From Caenorhabditis elegans (lineage: Eukaryota; Nematoda; Chromadorea; Rhabditida; Rhabditidae), in NCBI RefSeq assembly GCF_000002985.6, contig NC_003280.10, positions 310,001 to 374,000 on the forward strand: DNA of 64,000 nt, in the 5' to 3' direction. Positions 9,822 through 21,600 of the stretch are shown here, piece by piece. Numbering within the stretch: position 1 is the stretch's first letter; the number at the start of each line of letters is the position of its first letter. The notes below the pieces were generated by a model that worked only from the letters and a program-made list of their open reading frames with translations, did not search any database and was not told the origin of the DNA. Position numbers and translations under genes: made by a program.

Positions 9822-11028
9822 ATGAGCGTTGCTTCACTTCCAGAATGTGTCAAAAGTAAGTTAAATAGGTTATAAGGCATTAAAATTGTAAACTGAGCAA
9901 TTCATTTTGCACGATTAGACAACTTTTTAGTAGGCAACTTCTTGATAGCATTCTCAGTTTAAAAATTGGTAACATTTTTTTCCTTCAAAATTTTTTAAAC
10001 GTGGAGTAGCGCCAGTAAGGAAAATGTTGAAAACTACTCCTATGGTGCAAATCTTTGCCAAAAATTACCATAAAACTTTTCAAAAACTCTTTGAAAATTT
10101 TTTTTATTTACTGTCAATCAGTGATAGTTACTCAGTTTTTTCCACTAGTAATGTTGGAAGACGACCAAAAAAAAAAAGATTTTTCCTACATTTTTTATAT
10201 TTTAGTTTTGTTTTAATTATTTGAATTGAAACATTGTAGGCGTCTGAACATGCGACAATGCTTTAGATTTCCTCAAAAGCTCATATTTTTCAAATTTTGG
10301 AAATTTGCCAAATAAATTTTTTGAAAAATAATTAAGTTAAACTCTAACTGATATTTACAGGAAAATTGCAATGATTTTACTATTTGATATTCAACAACTC
10401 ATTTAATTTACAAAAAAACCATAATTTCAGTAATTCTTTGATAATTTTCAGACTTTTTCCCAACTGAACAACTCGAGTTCTCCTCATCAATTACCGCTGA
10501 CGAGAAGCCAGTTCTTCATGAGGTGAACTACCACATTCATCACTTTTTTGGTAATAAAAGTTGAAGCAATACATAATTATAGGTATTCCAAAAGCATTCA
10601 TGTTTCTCACAATGTGGTGAAATGATTGACGAGGTCTCGAAAAAGCATCCAGAATTGGGAAAACGGTTGGCAACTGTGTTGGAGGGGAACAAGAAACGTT
10701 TGGATGGTTTGAGCCCGGCTGCTGTTGAGTATGCCAAGAAGGTAAGGAGTTTGGCGGAAAATGCTGCTACAATGCGAATAAAACGTTTCTACAATTCAGA
10801 AATTTTGAAATTTGAGAAAAACCTCATTTTAGAAATCATTTTTAGTACTAGTAATAAATACTAAAAATCTTGCAGCTCATACACATGGTAACCACCACCT
10901 TGTGCTCCTTAACCGTCGGAAAACCAATTGATGATGCAGATGCAAAACGTCTTCACCAGGAATTCCAAAGCCTATCTTCAGAAGATCAGGCTGCGCTGAG
11001 AAAGAATAATCCGGATATTAAATTTTGA
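9822..11028 (+). CDS. far-7: Fatty acid and retinol binding protein FAR-7
   Basis: Four exons (9822-9855, 10452-10522, 10583-10741, 10876-11028) give 138 aa. FAR proteins are small nematode-specific alpha-helical carriers of fatty acids and retinol. The family pattern is present: an FFPTEQLEFSSSITADEKPVL opening comparable to the IPEEV...LTPEDKAVLKE region of other FARs, then a Lys-rich helical middle, and a C-terminal FQSLSSEDQAALRKNNPDI like the ALSDEAKEDLKAKFP end of the family. There is no N-terminal signal peptide, unlike most FARs; this fits what I recall of C. elegans FAR-7, an intracellular member. A TTTTCAG lies just before the ATG, suggesting trans-splicing. AATAAA lies at about 11089. 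The symbol rests on recall of sequence and neighbours. Confidence 0.85.
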
Positions 11029-11547
11029 TTTTTTTTCTGATGTTTCCTCCAGTAAGGTATTTTGATTAAAACTGCATAATGAGACATTAATAAAAAATAT
11101 AATATTCTTATGCGCACTATACATTTGGATACATGCGACGTGAGTGATGCCGTGAGGCCGGCGCGGCCACCGTTGCGGCGACCTTATGGAAGCCCTATTT
11201 CGGGGTGCGGCCTGATTTTCTTAACAAACATTATGCCCATGATATAGGCGTGGTCGGAGCAGCCCCACCTATGTTTTTGAGCTGTGGCTGAGATGGTTGA
11301 CTTGGCTAAATTTCTGGCAACAACTAGGCCCCGCCGACGTTTTGGGAAGGATTTTCTGTCCAAAACGCATCTCCTGCCTATTTTCATAACATGGAATTTT
11401 GATAACTTTCCTGAAACCGTAGTTTTTATAATTTTCAAATAAAAATTCAGAATATCTTCATTTGACTGAGGTATATATGTACAATAAAAAAGTCATCGGT
11501 TTCAAAAACCCATTGAATTTAAGCTTCCGCACCTGCCTCCTGAAAGC
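11029..11547. other. Intergenic gap with GC-rich patch
   Basis: Space between the convergent far-7 and coiled-coil genes. 11140-11360 is much richer in G+C than its surroundings (GAGGCCGGCGCGGCCACCG and similar) and contains no convincing exon. It may be an old repeat or a structured RNA remnant; no family recognised. Confidence 0.4.
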
Positions 11548-13095
11548 TTAATTAGGCATAGTCGGTGCACGCATCGCTGAAGTTGATCTTTTCTGAATAC
11601 TAATTCTAGAATTTCCAGGATACGTTACAGCAACAGAAGCTGATAATAGTCCACTTGACACTGGTGGAAAGATCCGATGAGGTGAGGATGGTGACGTCAT
11701 CGGTGGTGATGACGTGGTGGAGAGTTGAGATGAGGCTCTACGACGATGCTGGGATGTTGCCATTGCTTCGCGGAGTTTGATGGCACGGAGTTGTTGGGAA
11801 AGATGGGTTACGGTTTGGTTACGGTCAGAGAGTTCTTCGTTTAGCTGGCGGATTCGGTCACTCTGAAAATTGTTTCGATTAAAAAAAATTGCTGCAAAAA
11901 TGTTTTGGAGTTTCAGAATTTTTGAAAGTTTTTAAATTTCTCGGCAATTAAAGAAATGAATTTCCAAGAAGTTGATATTACATGGTTATGAAAGTTTTGT
12001 TCATTATTTTTATAAGTTTACAAGCTCAAAGCCACAATTTAAACTAATATTTCCACAAGGAAAATAATGTGACTTTACAAATTTCGAATCTTGTAAAGTT
12101 TTTATTTGAAAATTCTATAGTTTTTTGAAAATTTGGTATTTAAAATTGAAATTTGTGTAAAGAATTGTTCCGGAAATCTGGAAATTTTGAATATTAAAAA
12201 AAAGTGCTGGTCTGAGAAAGAAAAATTCCAAAAAAATCTAAAATTTTTGCCAAATTTCAGAAATTAAAAACATATTGTCTTCAATGTCAATTTAAATAGT
12301 AAAAAATATGTGTTTTAGACTCCGCCCACAAAAAGAGCGTGGCTAAAAAAAACTTACCTGAATAGTAATTTGTTCCTGAAGTTTTTGAATAGTCGTTGAA
12401 ACTTTTTTTTCTAAATTCTTGGTATAAGCTTCCTTTTCCGTAATTACTTTTTCCAGTTCAGCAATTTTATCCGCTGAATCATCATCCCCGTGCAAAGTTT
12501 TTCGTTTTTCTTCCCGTAACTCATTTCCGAGGCGATTAATTTCATTATGAAGTGATTTCAGCATATTTGAAGTTTCATTTTGTAAAAATTGGATTTGTGA
12601 TTTTTCATGTTTCCTCCATTCTGCATCGCGTTCTTTCAAGGCTTTGTCGATGCGGATTTCAAGTTCTTCAAACTGAAATTAAATTTTGTTTTGAAAATTA
12701 ACTTTTTAACATATGGCTCAACTTTGTACTTTTAATATTTGTATATTTCAAAACACGAATTTGACCCCAAAACACTTTGAAAAATTACAGTTTGACCTAC
12801 CCACTAATTTTTTGCGCGGAAGTTTTTAGAAAAATTGAAAAGTGCATTTTGCTTGAAATGTTTTTTTTTCGACATTTTGAATTTCGGATCAAGAAAAAAT
12901 ATGTTAAAAATATTCTGGAAAGTATGCCGATATGAAAATTAAATGTCTTACATCAGAAGAACCCTTTGCCCTTCCAGTCGTGGGAGGAATCGATTCAGAG
13001 CTCGACGATGAAAATGAGCATCTATTTGGGTGTTGGGGTCCGTGAAAGGATGCTGTCTGGGACGGAGGGCGACTCACAATCACTGCAGTTGACAT
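11548..13095 (-). CDS. CCDC92-like coiled-coil protein
   Basis: Three exons (13095-12952, 12672-12358, 11862-11548), all phase 0, 257 aa. Residues 1-48 are Ser/Pro-rich. Residues ~50-185 form a strong coiled coil with long Lys/Glu/Gln heptads. The segment FLQNETSNMLKSLHNEINRL closely resembles the CCDC92 N-terminal domain of vertebrates (FLQxEHASTLKGLHxEIRRL, from memory). The C-terminal ~70 residues are Ser/Thr/Pro/Arg-rich and look disordered. CCDC92 proteins have been linked to centrioles and cilia; that role here is inference. A TTCCAG directly before the ATG looks like a spliced-leader acceptor. A purine-rich block at 13490-13640 may be part of its promoter. Confidence 0.75.
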
Positions 13096-16000
13096 TCTGG
13101 AATAATTGGAAATTTTTGTGGAGTATGGAAATGAAATCGAATATGAAAAAAAATCAAAGCGAAAAAAAACTCAATTTGAAAATTTGGAAACATGAAAACA
13201 TTTTGCAAATTGCAGTAAGTTTAGTAAATGTTTAAAAATTGAAAAAAAAACTAGTAGTTAGAAAAAGACGTCTAGAGAAAGTTGTTCAAATTTTAATGAA
13301 AAATGAGATCGAATTCTCGAAGCTCTTACTCCAACTGAACTCCCAACAATTCTGACCTCAGCTACCTAGACCACCGCCTCAAAACTGTCCTAAAAGTTCA
13401 AAACCAAAAAACCCATTGAGTCAGCTGACTTCATCTTAGTACATCCCCCATCTTTCAAACACACACACAAAATCGAACAACTTCTCCTTGAAAAGAGAGG
13501 GAAAAAGTGGAAAAAGATGAGAGGTAGAGATACCAAAGACCTCCTGATGCAGAAGAGTAGACATAGAGAAAACGAGGCAAGGATTCAGCTGCAGAGAGGG
13601 AGGGAGGCCGAAAATAGAGAAGTAGGGAAAATGGTGGTGGTCGATTTCTATGGAACCCGCGCACGCACGGACACGTTAGGGAACATGAGCTCTTCTCAAT
13701 GAGCACATTATGAAATCAGAACGAAAATGGGGTCTATGGGGGTAATTTGGTATTCAGGAAAGGTTAATACTGCACATATATTTTCATAGTGGTCAAAGGT
13801 TGTACATCAGGGGTGCGCGGCAATTTTGACAATTACCGGTTTTGGAAATTTTCGGCAATCGGCAATTTCCGGTTTTCAAAATTTCGGGCAATTCCGGCAA
13901 TTGCGGTTTTTTGGAATTTTCGGCAATTGCCGCGCACCCCTGAATAAGAGCCCTAGAACCTTAACTTCTTTGTCTTGCTGAATTCAAACTCAACCAGTAA
14001 AAAACTAAGTTAAGGGCTCACGTTAAAACCTCTTATGTAATTTCAATTTTTGCATAAAAATTCTGCAAAAACGCTTTTCAGAAAACTTCTAAAGGCGTTA
14101 AAATATTTGGCCCGTTCAAACAACTCTTGTTGGTTTTTTGGTGCTGCCCAAAGCTAGAAAAGTAAGGGAATTCTGGGACAATATGAGAATAGGAGAAAAG
14201 TGAATGTAAACAAATAAGGAAATATTTATGAGACCCTTTCTATACTTTTACGGACACAACAATTTTTATTTATTGAACATTTTTTTATGGGGGGTGCCTC
14301 ATTCAAATAAATATTGGTGAAAGTTTAATGTTTTGAAAAAACAAAAATTACTTTAATTTTTCAACAAAAAAAGAGGTTTTGTAAAATTTTGTAATATTTT
14401 TTTTTTGGCAATTTTTTTTTCGATAGCTAAAAATTGTTAGACAGTTCAATTTGTAAAAGAATAACTAGGTTTTATAAAAAATTGTTTTTAATTTTTTAGC
14501 TCACTTATTGATGTTTTAAAACATAATCAAAATTGGTACTTTCAAAAAAATTGAAATTCAGGAAATTTCACATTATTATTCAAGTTCTCCCAAAAAAAAG
14601 GAAATTTTAGTCGATATTATAGAGTAGGCACTTCCTGCGTGGTGGTGTCACCTCTTTTTCTCTTTTTCGACCAATACATACATAAATGATAGTGTAACAA
14701 CACGCATTCGATATTCCATACCCCCACTCTCTATTTCCATTCCACCCATCTGATACATAGTCATAAAAACATAGGACTAACTGGTTTTCGACTGTTTTTT
14801 TGTAGGATTTCTCAGTTACAGGTGTCACTTGATTTTCAGGTGATACGGAATTTAAAAATAGTTTATTGATATGGGAATTCGGAAAAAAATTGAACATAAA
14901 AATATCTGGGTAATCGGGAGGTACCTCCCAGCCTACTGTCTAAACTGGTATCTTGCAATGCATTTATGGAATTTTATTTACGAATTTGTGGAAAAAGTAC
15001 CTTTATTTAATTTTCAAGAAATTTTCAGTTCTGAATTAACTTTCAACCATTAATAGAATTCTTAGCACGTGTTAATTTTCAGCACAAATTAAAATTTTTG
15101 GTCCTAAATAAATGCTTCATTACTTCAAAACAAGCAGCTGAAAATTAAAATACATTTTCTAATTTCTCAGCTATTAGATTTCCAAAAATATATTTGTTTT
15201 TCTAATGCTCGGAGAATGAGAAATTCTGTGTAATTGTGAATTAAAAATAAGTGGTGTGAAAATGAAAAGGGAGGTGTTTCGTGTCTCGTAAACTAAAAAC
15301 TCGGACACTCGCAGTAAACAAAATGGCTCTTTTTTGAAATGAAGGAGGCACTCTACTACTGGAATACGATACTTTTGCCTTCAGTACACGGAGCTGGAAA
15401 GTTGAGAGATCGGAGAATGAGAAAATGAGCAAATCTGCTAAATTTGTTGGGAAATTTTAATTAACAAATTAACAAACTTGGATTTCTCGCCAAAAAAGAC
15501 AATTAAAATTGAAATTTAAAAAAAATTGTGGTAAATATTCAAGTATCAATTTTCGAAATGCGAATAAAAAATTTCGAATGCGAATAAAAATTCAAAATTT
15601 TCTGATTTTTTAAAAATAAAATTCAAGTTTTTTCCCGATTAACAGAAACTAGCATAACCGGTTCAAAAATTGATCAAGTTCATCAAAAAATAGGTCATCT
15701 GAGCCATGAGCTCACCTTAGAGGTCAGCTCGACAGCTGCATCACGAGAAAAGAAAGAATGAATTGAAGTGGCCCAATTGTTCAGGTCGGCTGACCGATTT
15801 TTGAGATTTACCGGGTGAAATTAAATTGAGCAGGTGATGTTTCATGTGGTCCGTAGAAAATTGCATTGAAAATTGAGTGAGAAGCTTTTGGGAAAATTAT
15901 TTGAAATCTGGGGAAACATTATTTTCTAAAACGGCATACTCTAACGACAAGTGGCAAAATATTATATTTTTAACGATTCAAAATAATTTAGATTAAAAAA

Positions 16001-16357
16001 AATAAATTTCCAACATATTTTCAGAATATTCCAGTACTTGAAGCAACTTCCAAAAAAAGTCCTAAATTTTCAGAATTGTTTTTAATTTCGGAAAGTTCAA
16101 ACAATTAATTTTAAAATCATAAATAACCCATAAACATCGTTTTAAAAGTATTCAAATAATCAAGATAGCACAAAGAATCAGTATCCGTGTCCATCAAGCC
16201 GCCCAGTCTGCGTCTCCATTTTCTCCACACTATTTCCTTCAGAAATTTTACACTTTTTGCCGACTCCGTTGGGATCTTTGCACATACATATACTGAGAGG
16301 TTCCGTTCATTTGATATTATTGATTTATTTTTTAAAATATTCCCTCTGAATTTGAAT
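13096..16357. other. 3.2-kb intergenic region between divergent genes
   Basis: Lies between the 5' ends of the coiled-coil gene (-) and sgcb-1 (+) and so holds both promoters. Contents seen: a GA-rich tract (13490-13640), a 137-bp foldback element (13807-13943), and long A/T runs. Short ORFs at 13455-13706 and 14607-14897 are not supported by splice sites or protein complexity. Confidence 0.5.
13807..13943. repeat. 137-bp foldback (MITE-like) element
   Basis: Perfect 19-bp terminal inverted repeats: TCAGGGGTGCGCGGCAATT at the left and its exact reverse complement at 13925-13943. The interior is built from CGGCAATTTCCGGTTTT-type words related to the satellite in the hyccin and GPCR introns. 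No TA duplication is evident at the ends. Confidence 0.75.
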
Positions 16358-18170
16358 ATGGATTCAGATGATGAACAAATTACTGATGAAAACGTTGGAA
16401 ATTCAATTGGGGATGAGGTAAGAATTTTAAAGTTTTGCAGACCTAGGTGCTTTTGTGTCTGCCTACGTGCCTACGTGCCTGCCTTCTTCTAATTTTCGTG
16501 CTTGAACAGTTTTTTATTAAAAATTTTTTTTCAATTTTTTTTTGAAACGCCATTTTGGCAGAGCATCTGTAGACACTGAATCAGTACATTGGTTTAATAT
16601 TTTTGTAGAACTATCGCAGTTTTTTTTCTGACAAAAATATAAAATGTTTTTTTAAAATTTCAGTTCATTTTTAAAATCGCCATTTTCCAGGTGACGGGAC
16701 TCCGAGCCAAACGACTAATTGCAACGTTGATATGTCTGTTTGTACTTTTTATTATTAGTTTAATCACATTAGCTGTAAGTTTTCATTTTTAAAATATATT
16801 TTAAAAAGAATTTCAGCTGAATATTTGGATTATTTCAACGCTACGAATGAACTCAAATGGTGTCCCATTTTTGCGATTTTATTACAGTTTTAACGAGAAA
16901 ACCAAGGAAATGGAGAAGGTTTGAGAAATTTTCGCATTAGAAAAAATTAGAACGTTTGATATCTTCAAAAGAATGTGCACTTTTAAAATATTCGAAAATT
17001 TTTCTATTAAAACGTTTTTTCGACATATTGCTAGCTGGAAATTTGTTACAACGGCTGACACCTCACGGGCTCCCCAAAAAAAACTAATGTTGTTTTTTCA
17101 GACAGTGGAAATGACTGGAAACCAGTTGAAATTTGAAAAGGTGGTTTCAAATAAGATAGTAGGATTCCCGGACAAGGATATTACGATTACTGCTCCACGG
17201 ATGTTGGTGACGTCACGACAAAACGATAGCCTGTTGGTGATGAGTGAGAAGCTGTGTAAATTGGAAAGAGTCAACAATTTTCAGGTAATTCGAAGTTTGG
17301 GAAATTTTTTGAACAATAGAAATTTAAAAAAATGTTCAGAAGTTTTTTGGAGTTTCAGAAAAATTCGGTTAGTTACTGAACATCCTAAAAATGAAAAACA
17401 ATGCTCTAAAAATTCAGAAAACCGAAAGATGGAAATTTTCAGGAAGTTCAAAAAAATATGGGAGTTTTTTTCGAAAACAAGCGAAATTTAAAAAGTCGTT
17501 TAAGAAGTTCCAAAAAATTTTAGAAAATTTTCAGATTTTCAGAACTTTCCAAAATAGAAAGAAAAACATCATAAAATTAATATTCACAACTTCCAGGTTC
17601 TTTCCCCAAAAGACGGTCGTACCCTATTCTCAGCTCGCCACCCTACAGTAACCATTGACAAACGTATCAAGAAACTGGCAGCTGAAAGAATAATAACCAA
17701 TAAAATTCGATCGGCAGTCGACGAGACACTCAAAATAAACGGGGAGAATGTTGTGCTACGTGGCAATGAGCAAGTCCGGATTGACGCGAGGAATGTGAAT
17801 TTTGAGGGACTGAAGCGAATGGTCTTCAATATTTCGGTAAGGAAATTCGTGATTTTTTTTTTGAGAAAAAAACTAAAACCGCTAATGAATTTTAAAAACT
17901 CTGAGCATTTCCAGGAAGTCATGGAAGCCCTTGAAAATTCCAAAAACTTCCACAGATATCATGTCACTTTTTCAGCGAGACGGAATACTCCATATGCGTG
18001 GCCGAGTACGCCTGGGCGATGGAGCCGCAAGTCTACCAATGTCCACATCACCATCCCTCTCGGCCAGTCTAGATGGAATGCGGCTCTGTGCGTGTGCTCA
18101 ATTCAATCATAAACTATTTATAGTACCTGCTAATAAGCATTGTTTCACTAGTAATACTTTTTGTTCTTGA
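16358..18170 (+). CDS. sgcb-1: Beta-sarcoglycan
   Basis: Six exons (16358-16417, 16691-16774, 16817-16918, 17102-17284, 17597-17836, 17976-18170) join in frame to about 287 aa. Sarcoglycans are type II membrane glycoproteins of the dystrophin complex in muscle. Seen here: a short acidic cytoplasmic N-terminus, a single helix at about residues 27-52 (LIATLICLFVLFIISLITLA), a beta-rich extracellular part (DGRTLFSARHPTVTIDKRI) and a C-terminal Cys cluster (LCACAQFNHKLFIV...HCFTSNTFCS) like the EGF-like knot of beta/gamma/delta sarcoglycans. Length is close to the vertebrate protein (about 318). Intron 1 carries a short GTGCCTACGTGCCTGCC repeat. The symbol is from recall that C. elegans has one beta-sarcoglycan gene near far-7. 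Confidence 0.85.
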
Positions 18171-18630
18171 ATGTTTTGAGGTTGTAAAATTAATAAGTGC
18201 ATATATAATAAATATTGGTTTTTTTTTGAAGAATAAGTATTTTGTTCACAAAGTTTATAAAAGCGTACAGAAGGATCGCATCATTGGGCCCCGCGGCGAT
18301 AGGTGTGAATTTTTTGTTACAAGGATCTATAGTTTATCTATAGTTAGATCTATGCGGCCTGCTTGCCTGTACATTGTCAGCTATATTCTTACCGCTTGCT
18401 CTGTTGTCATCTCCTCCCTGTGTAGGAGATGGTTGTAAATGAGAGTAATTTTATTACCAATTCCTCTCAACCGCGCAGGGGTCCTCTTTTACTCACTTCT
18501 CTTCATATTATCTAAAAAGCCCCGACAATTGTGATAACACGTATGTAAGTTAATTTTCCCTTGATTTGTGACTTTTATCACAACTCGATAAATAATTTAT
18601 TAAGGATATGTACATAAGAAAATCAATAAA
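18171..18630. other. Gap between convergent genes with repeat remnant
   Basis: 3' region shared by sgcb-1 (+) and the EF-hand gene (-). Poly(A) signals for sgcb-1 lie at about 18198 (AATAAA). 18283-18480 is GC-richer and shares blocks with 56607-56725 (see that entry), so it is a dispersed element and not a gene. The 70-codon ORF here is not supported. Confidence 0.5.
18283..18480 (+). repeat. Dispersed element, shared with 56607-56725
   Basis: Contains TTATCTATAGTTAGATCTAT then CGGCCTGC, and about 60 bp later CTTGCTCTGTTGTCATCTCC and CTCCCTGTGTAGG. The PTR intron at 56607-56725 has the same blocks in the same order with a few substitutions. It may be a solo-LTR or non-autonomous transposon fragment; ends not resolved. 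Confidence 0.5.
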
Positions 18631-21600
18631 TTAATTAGTTGCCGGCTCATCAACATACTCGATAATCTCCTCATATGACACATCGTCGGCTTTTCCAGAT
18701 TTTCGCTTTTTAGGATTCATCCGGTTTCCTGAAAAATGAAATGTTCATAAAAATGTTCCTATTCTTTCCCATAGGCCAGCCTAAAAAGCACTAGGTTATT
18801 TGCAGGCACCTAGACACGTAGCCTTCTAGGCATCTAGGCACGTAGGCACATAGGCAGGCGGTGCAAAATTTTACCATTTTCGTCCTCATAAATAATTTCC
18901 TCAACCACGAGTTCTTTCGATGCCGTCATTGGTCGCCGTGTAGTAGTTCTTTTTGATGGTTTTGGGGTCGCTGATGACGTGGCAACAGGGGTTACTGTAG
19001 TGGTGGGTGATGTGGTGGAAGGTGGTGTGCTTGTGGTGATGGTGGTGGTAGAAACAGTAGTTGTGGTAACCTGAACCCTTTTTCATTCATGAAATTGAAA
19101 AAATTGGTTTGCCGCGTAAAATACAATGCAGTGTTTTTGTGGACCTAATGCATCAATTTGGACGCAAAAAATGTTTTAAAGTTTATGCTTACCTTCACTT
19201 TTTTCGTAGTTTTCGATTTAGTACTTGGTGTTTCTGTTGTCTGGATTACTGTAGTTGTAGGTACCGTAGTTTTGAGCACTGTAGCTTTGGGTGCAACCAC
19301 TTCTCTTAATATATCCTGAGCTATGACGTCATTTGCTATACCATCAATTAACTCGGCCACCTCCACAGGCTTCAATTTTTGTTTTGGTTTTTTTGTGGTT
19401 ACTGTAACTTCTTCGGGTACTGTAGTCGTTGGGGTTATTGTAGTTTCGGGTGTGGTTATTAGTGGGGTGTCCTCAGTGGTTGTGGTGATTGGCGTAGTGG
19501 ATGGTGGAGGCTGAAAATGAAGATAAATGGTCTAAGGTATCGTTGAAACAGAGAAAAAATAAACAGGTTGAGATTTTTGTTATATTATTTTTTGTGTTGT
19601 TAGAGGTAAAACACAGGAACTAAAAGGTTCAAAATTTTCCAATTAATAGCTAAAAGAATTGATTTTTTTGAAGTAAAAAAAAGTAAATTTCAAATAAAAA
19701 AACATTTAACAATTTAAAATTAAATTCAACATTTTAAGAATATATTTCATATTAGAGTTGTTGTGAGTGGAAATTAAATTCAAAACGTTCAAATAAAAAT
19801 TAAAAATAAGAATTGTTATTAGAATTTATTACACCATTCCACCAAATCCAGAAAAAAATACAGTTAGCAAAAAAAAGGAAAATACACACAAAAAAAATAA
19901 TTTCAAAAAAAAAAGGTTTAAAGTGTCAAAAAGTATACTTTTTCTTGTCGTTGCTGAGACACGTGGTTTCGAATGAGATGTCTGAAAATATTACTTTCTG
20001 GAAGTTTAACTTTGAATTTACAGAACCTTCGTTCTGAAAAAAAATTTAAAACAGTTTTTTCTCTCACCTAAAATCTACAATTTCCGCAGGCATCAAATCA
20101 CCGGAGCCATCCACATCGATGCGATCGAAAAATGTCTTAATCATGCTTCTGGGGATTCCATATTTTTGCTCAATGAGCAAAGCAATCTCGTCAAATGTTA
20201 CAGCGTCATTTCCGTCCAAATCGAATTCCTAGAAGAAGTGGTGTTCAAAGGCTTAGGATTAAGCTCAAACTAAAGTTTATGCTCAGGCTTTTGATTTGGT
20301 TATGGCCAAAATTAGGGCTCCCAGCTATGGGAGCTTTAGCCAAAAGTTTAACGTTGTTTTTGAAAAGAAAAACCTGAAACCTCACCTTAAAATGATCGGT
20401 TGCAAATTTAATGGAGCTTAACCTGACCAATCGATTAAAATCTGCTAGCTCTACTTTGTCCAACTTTCCGCTTTTGTTCTGAAAATTTTTAATTGTTGAA
20501 TTCTACATTATCAAATACCACTACCTGATCAGCAATATTGAATAGCGCTAAAGTCTCCTCAGAATCCATATCATCCTCCTTTTTCGTGGAATCAGTGGCT
20601 TCTGCATTTGATACAAGACCATCCCCATTTGTATCAATTCTCTTCATTTTATCCATGGCATCTCTGACTGATCGAGCACGAATGACTGATCGAAAGCCGG
20701 CAAACTCTACATTATCCAGTTGCCCATCTTCATTCTCATCAGCTTGACCAAAGAACGGTGCCAATGTGGCTTCATCGAATCCGTAATGCTCGAAGGCAAC
20801 TCTTTTTGCTTCATCAAGTGTCAAGGTCCCACTATTGTCAGCGTCCACAACTCGCATAGCTTTCCTAAAAATTATTGTTTAAAACTGGCAGACATCCAGT
20901 GTAACGCGTTAGATACTGTAGGTGTACTTTAGTGGTACGGTAGATATATGGGGGTCCTGTAGGATAAAAAGTATTATGATTGCTGTACAGGGCTGGTACT
21001 GTAGGACTACTGTAGTTACTGTGGTCGTAAGACTATAGGTGTACTGTAAAGCACTCCAAGTTTACAGTAGAGGTACGGGGTAAGTACTGTAGGCTTAAGG
21101 CAATGGTTCTTTGTGCTAGGTACTAATCCATTTTTTTAAAAATAGAACCCACTTCGATCCCGATTTCTAGAAATTTCACTTACTTGCTATTCTCAATTGC
21201 TCTCGCCCTGATAATTCTTTCGAAATCTGCAAACTCTGGCGCATTGAGCTCTCCATCCATATTCTCATCTACACTTCCGACCATAGATGCCACGTCACCG
21301 GCTCCAATCCCTTCTTGCTCAAATGCGATGGCTTGCGCCTCGTCAACAGAAATGTGACCGTCTCCGTTTAGGTCGGCGTTCTGAAACTTATAATTATATT
21401 TTGGCAGAAATTTTAACTTCTAAAACATCGCGTGACATGGTATTATAAGCAAAAAAAATTTTTTTTTGGTTGAAAGAACATATTTTTAGTCATTATAAAT
21501 TTTTCGCACTGACAGACCGAGCCATCGTGTTAACGATTTCAATGTGTAAAGACTGGCCAAACCTTCATAATCTGTCGAGCCAATCGAATCGTCATTCCCC

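Noticed and set aside
13455..13706. ORFs on both strands in the GA-rich tract
   Set aside because: Low-complexity purine/pyrimidine bias keeps both strands open; no splice sites.
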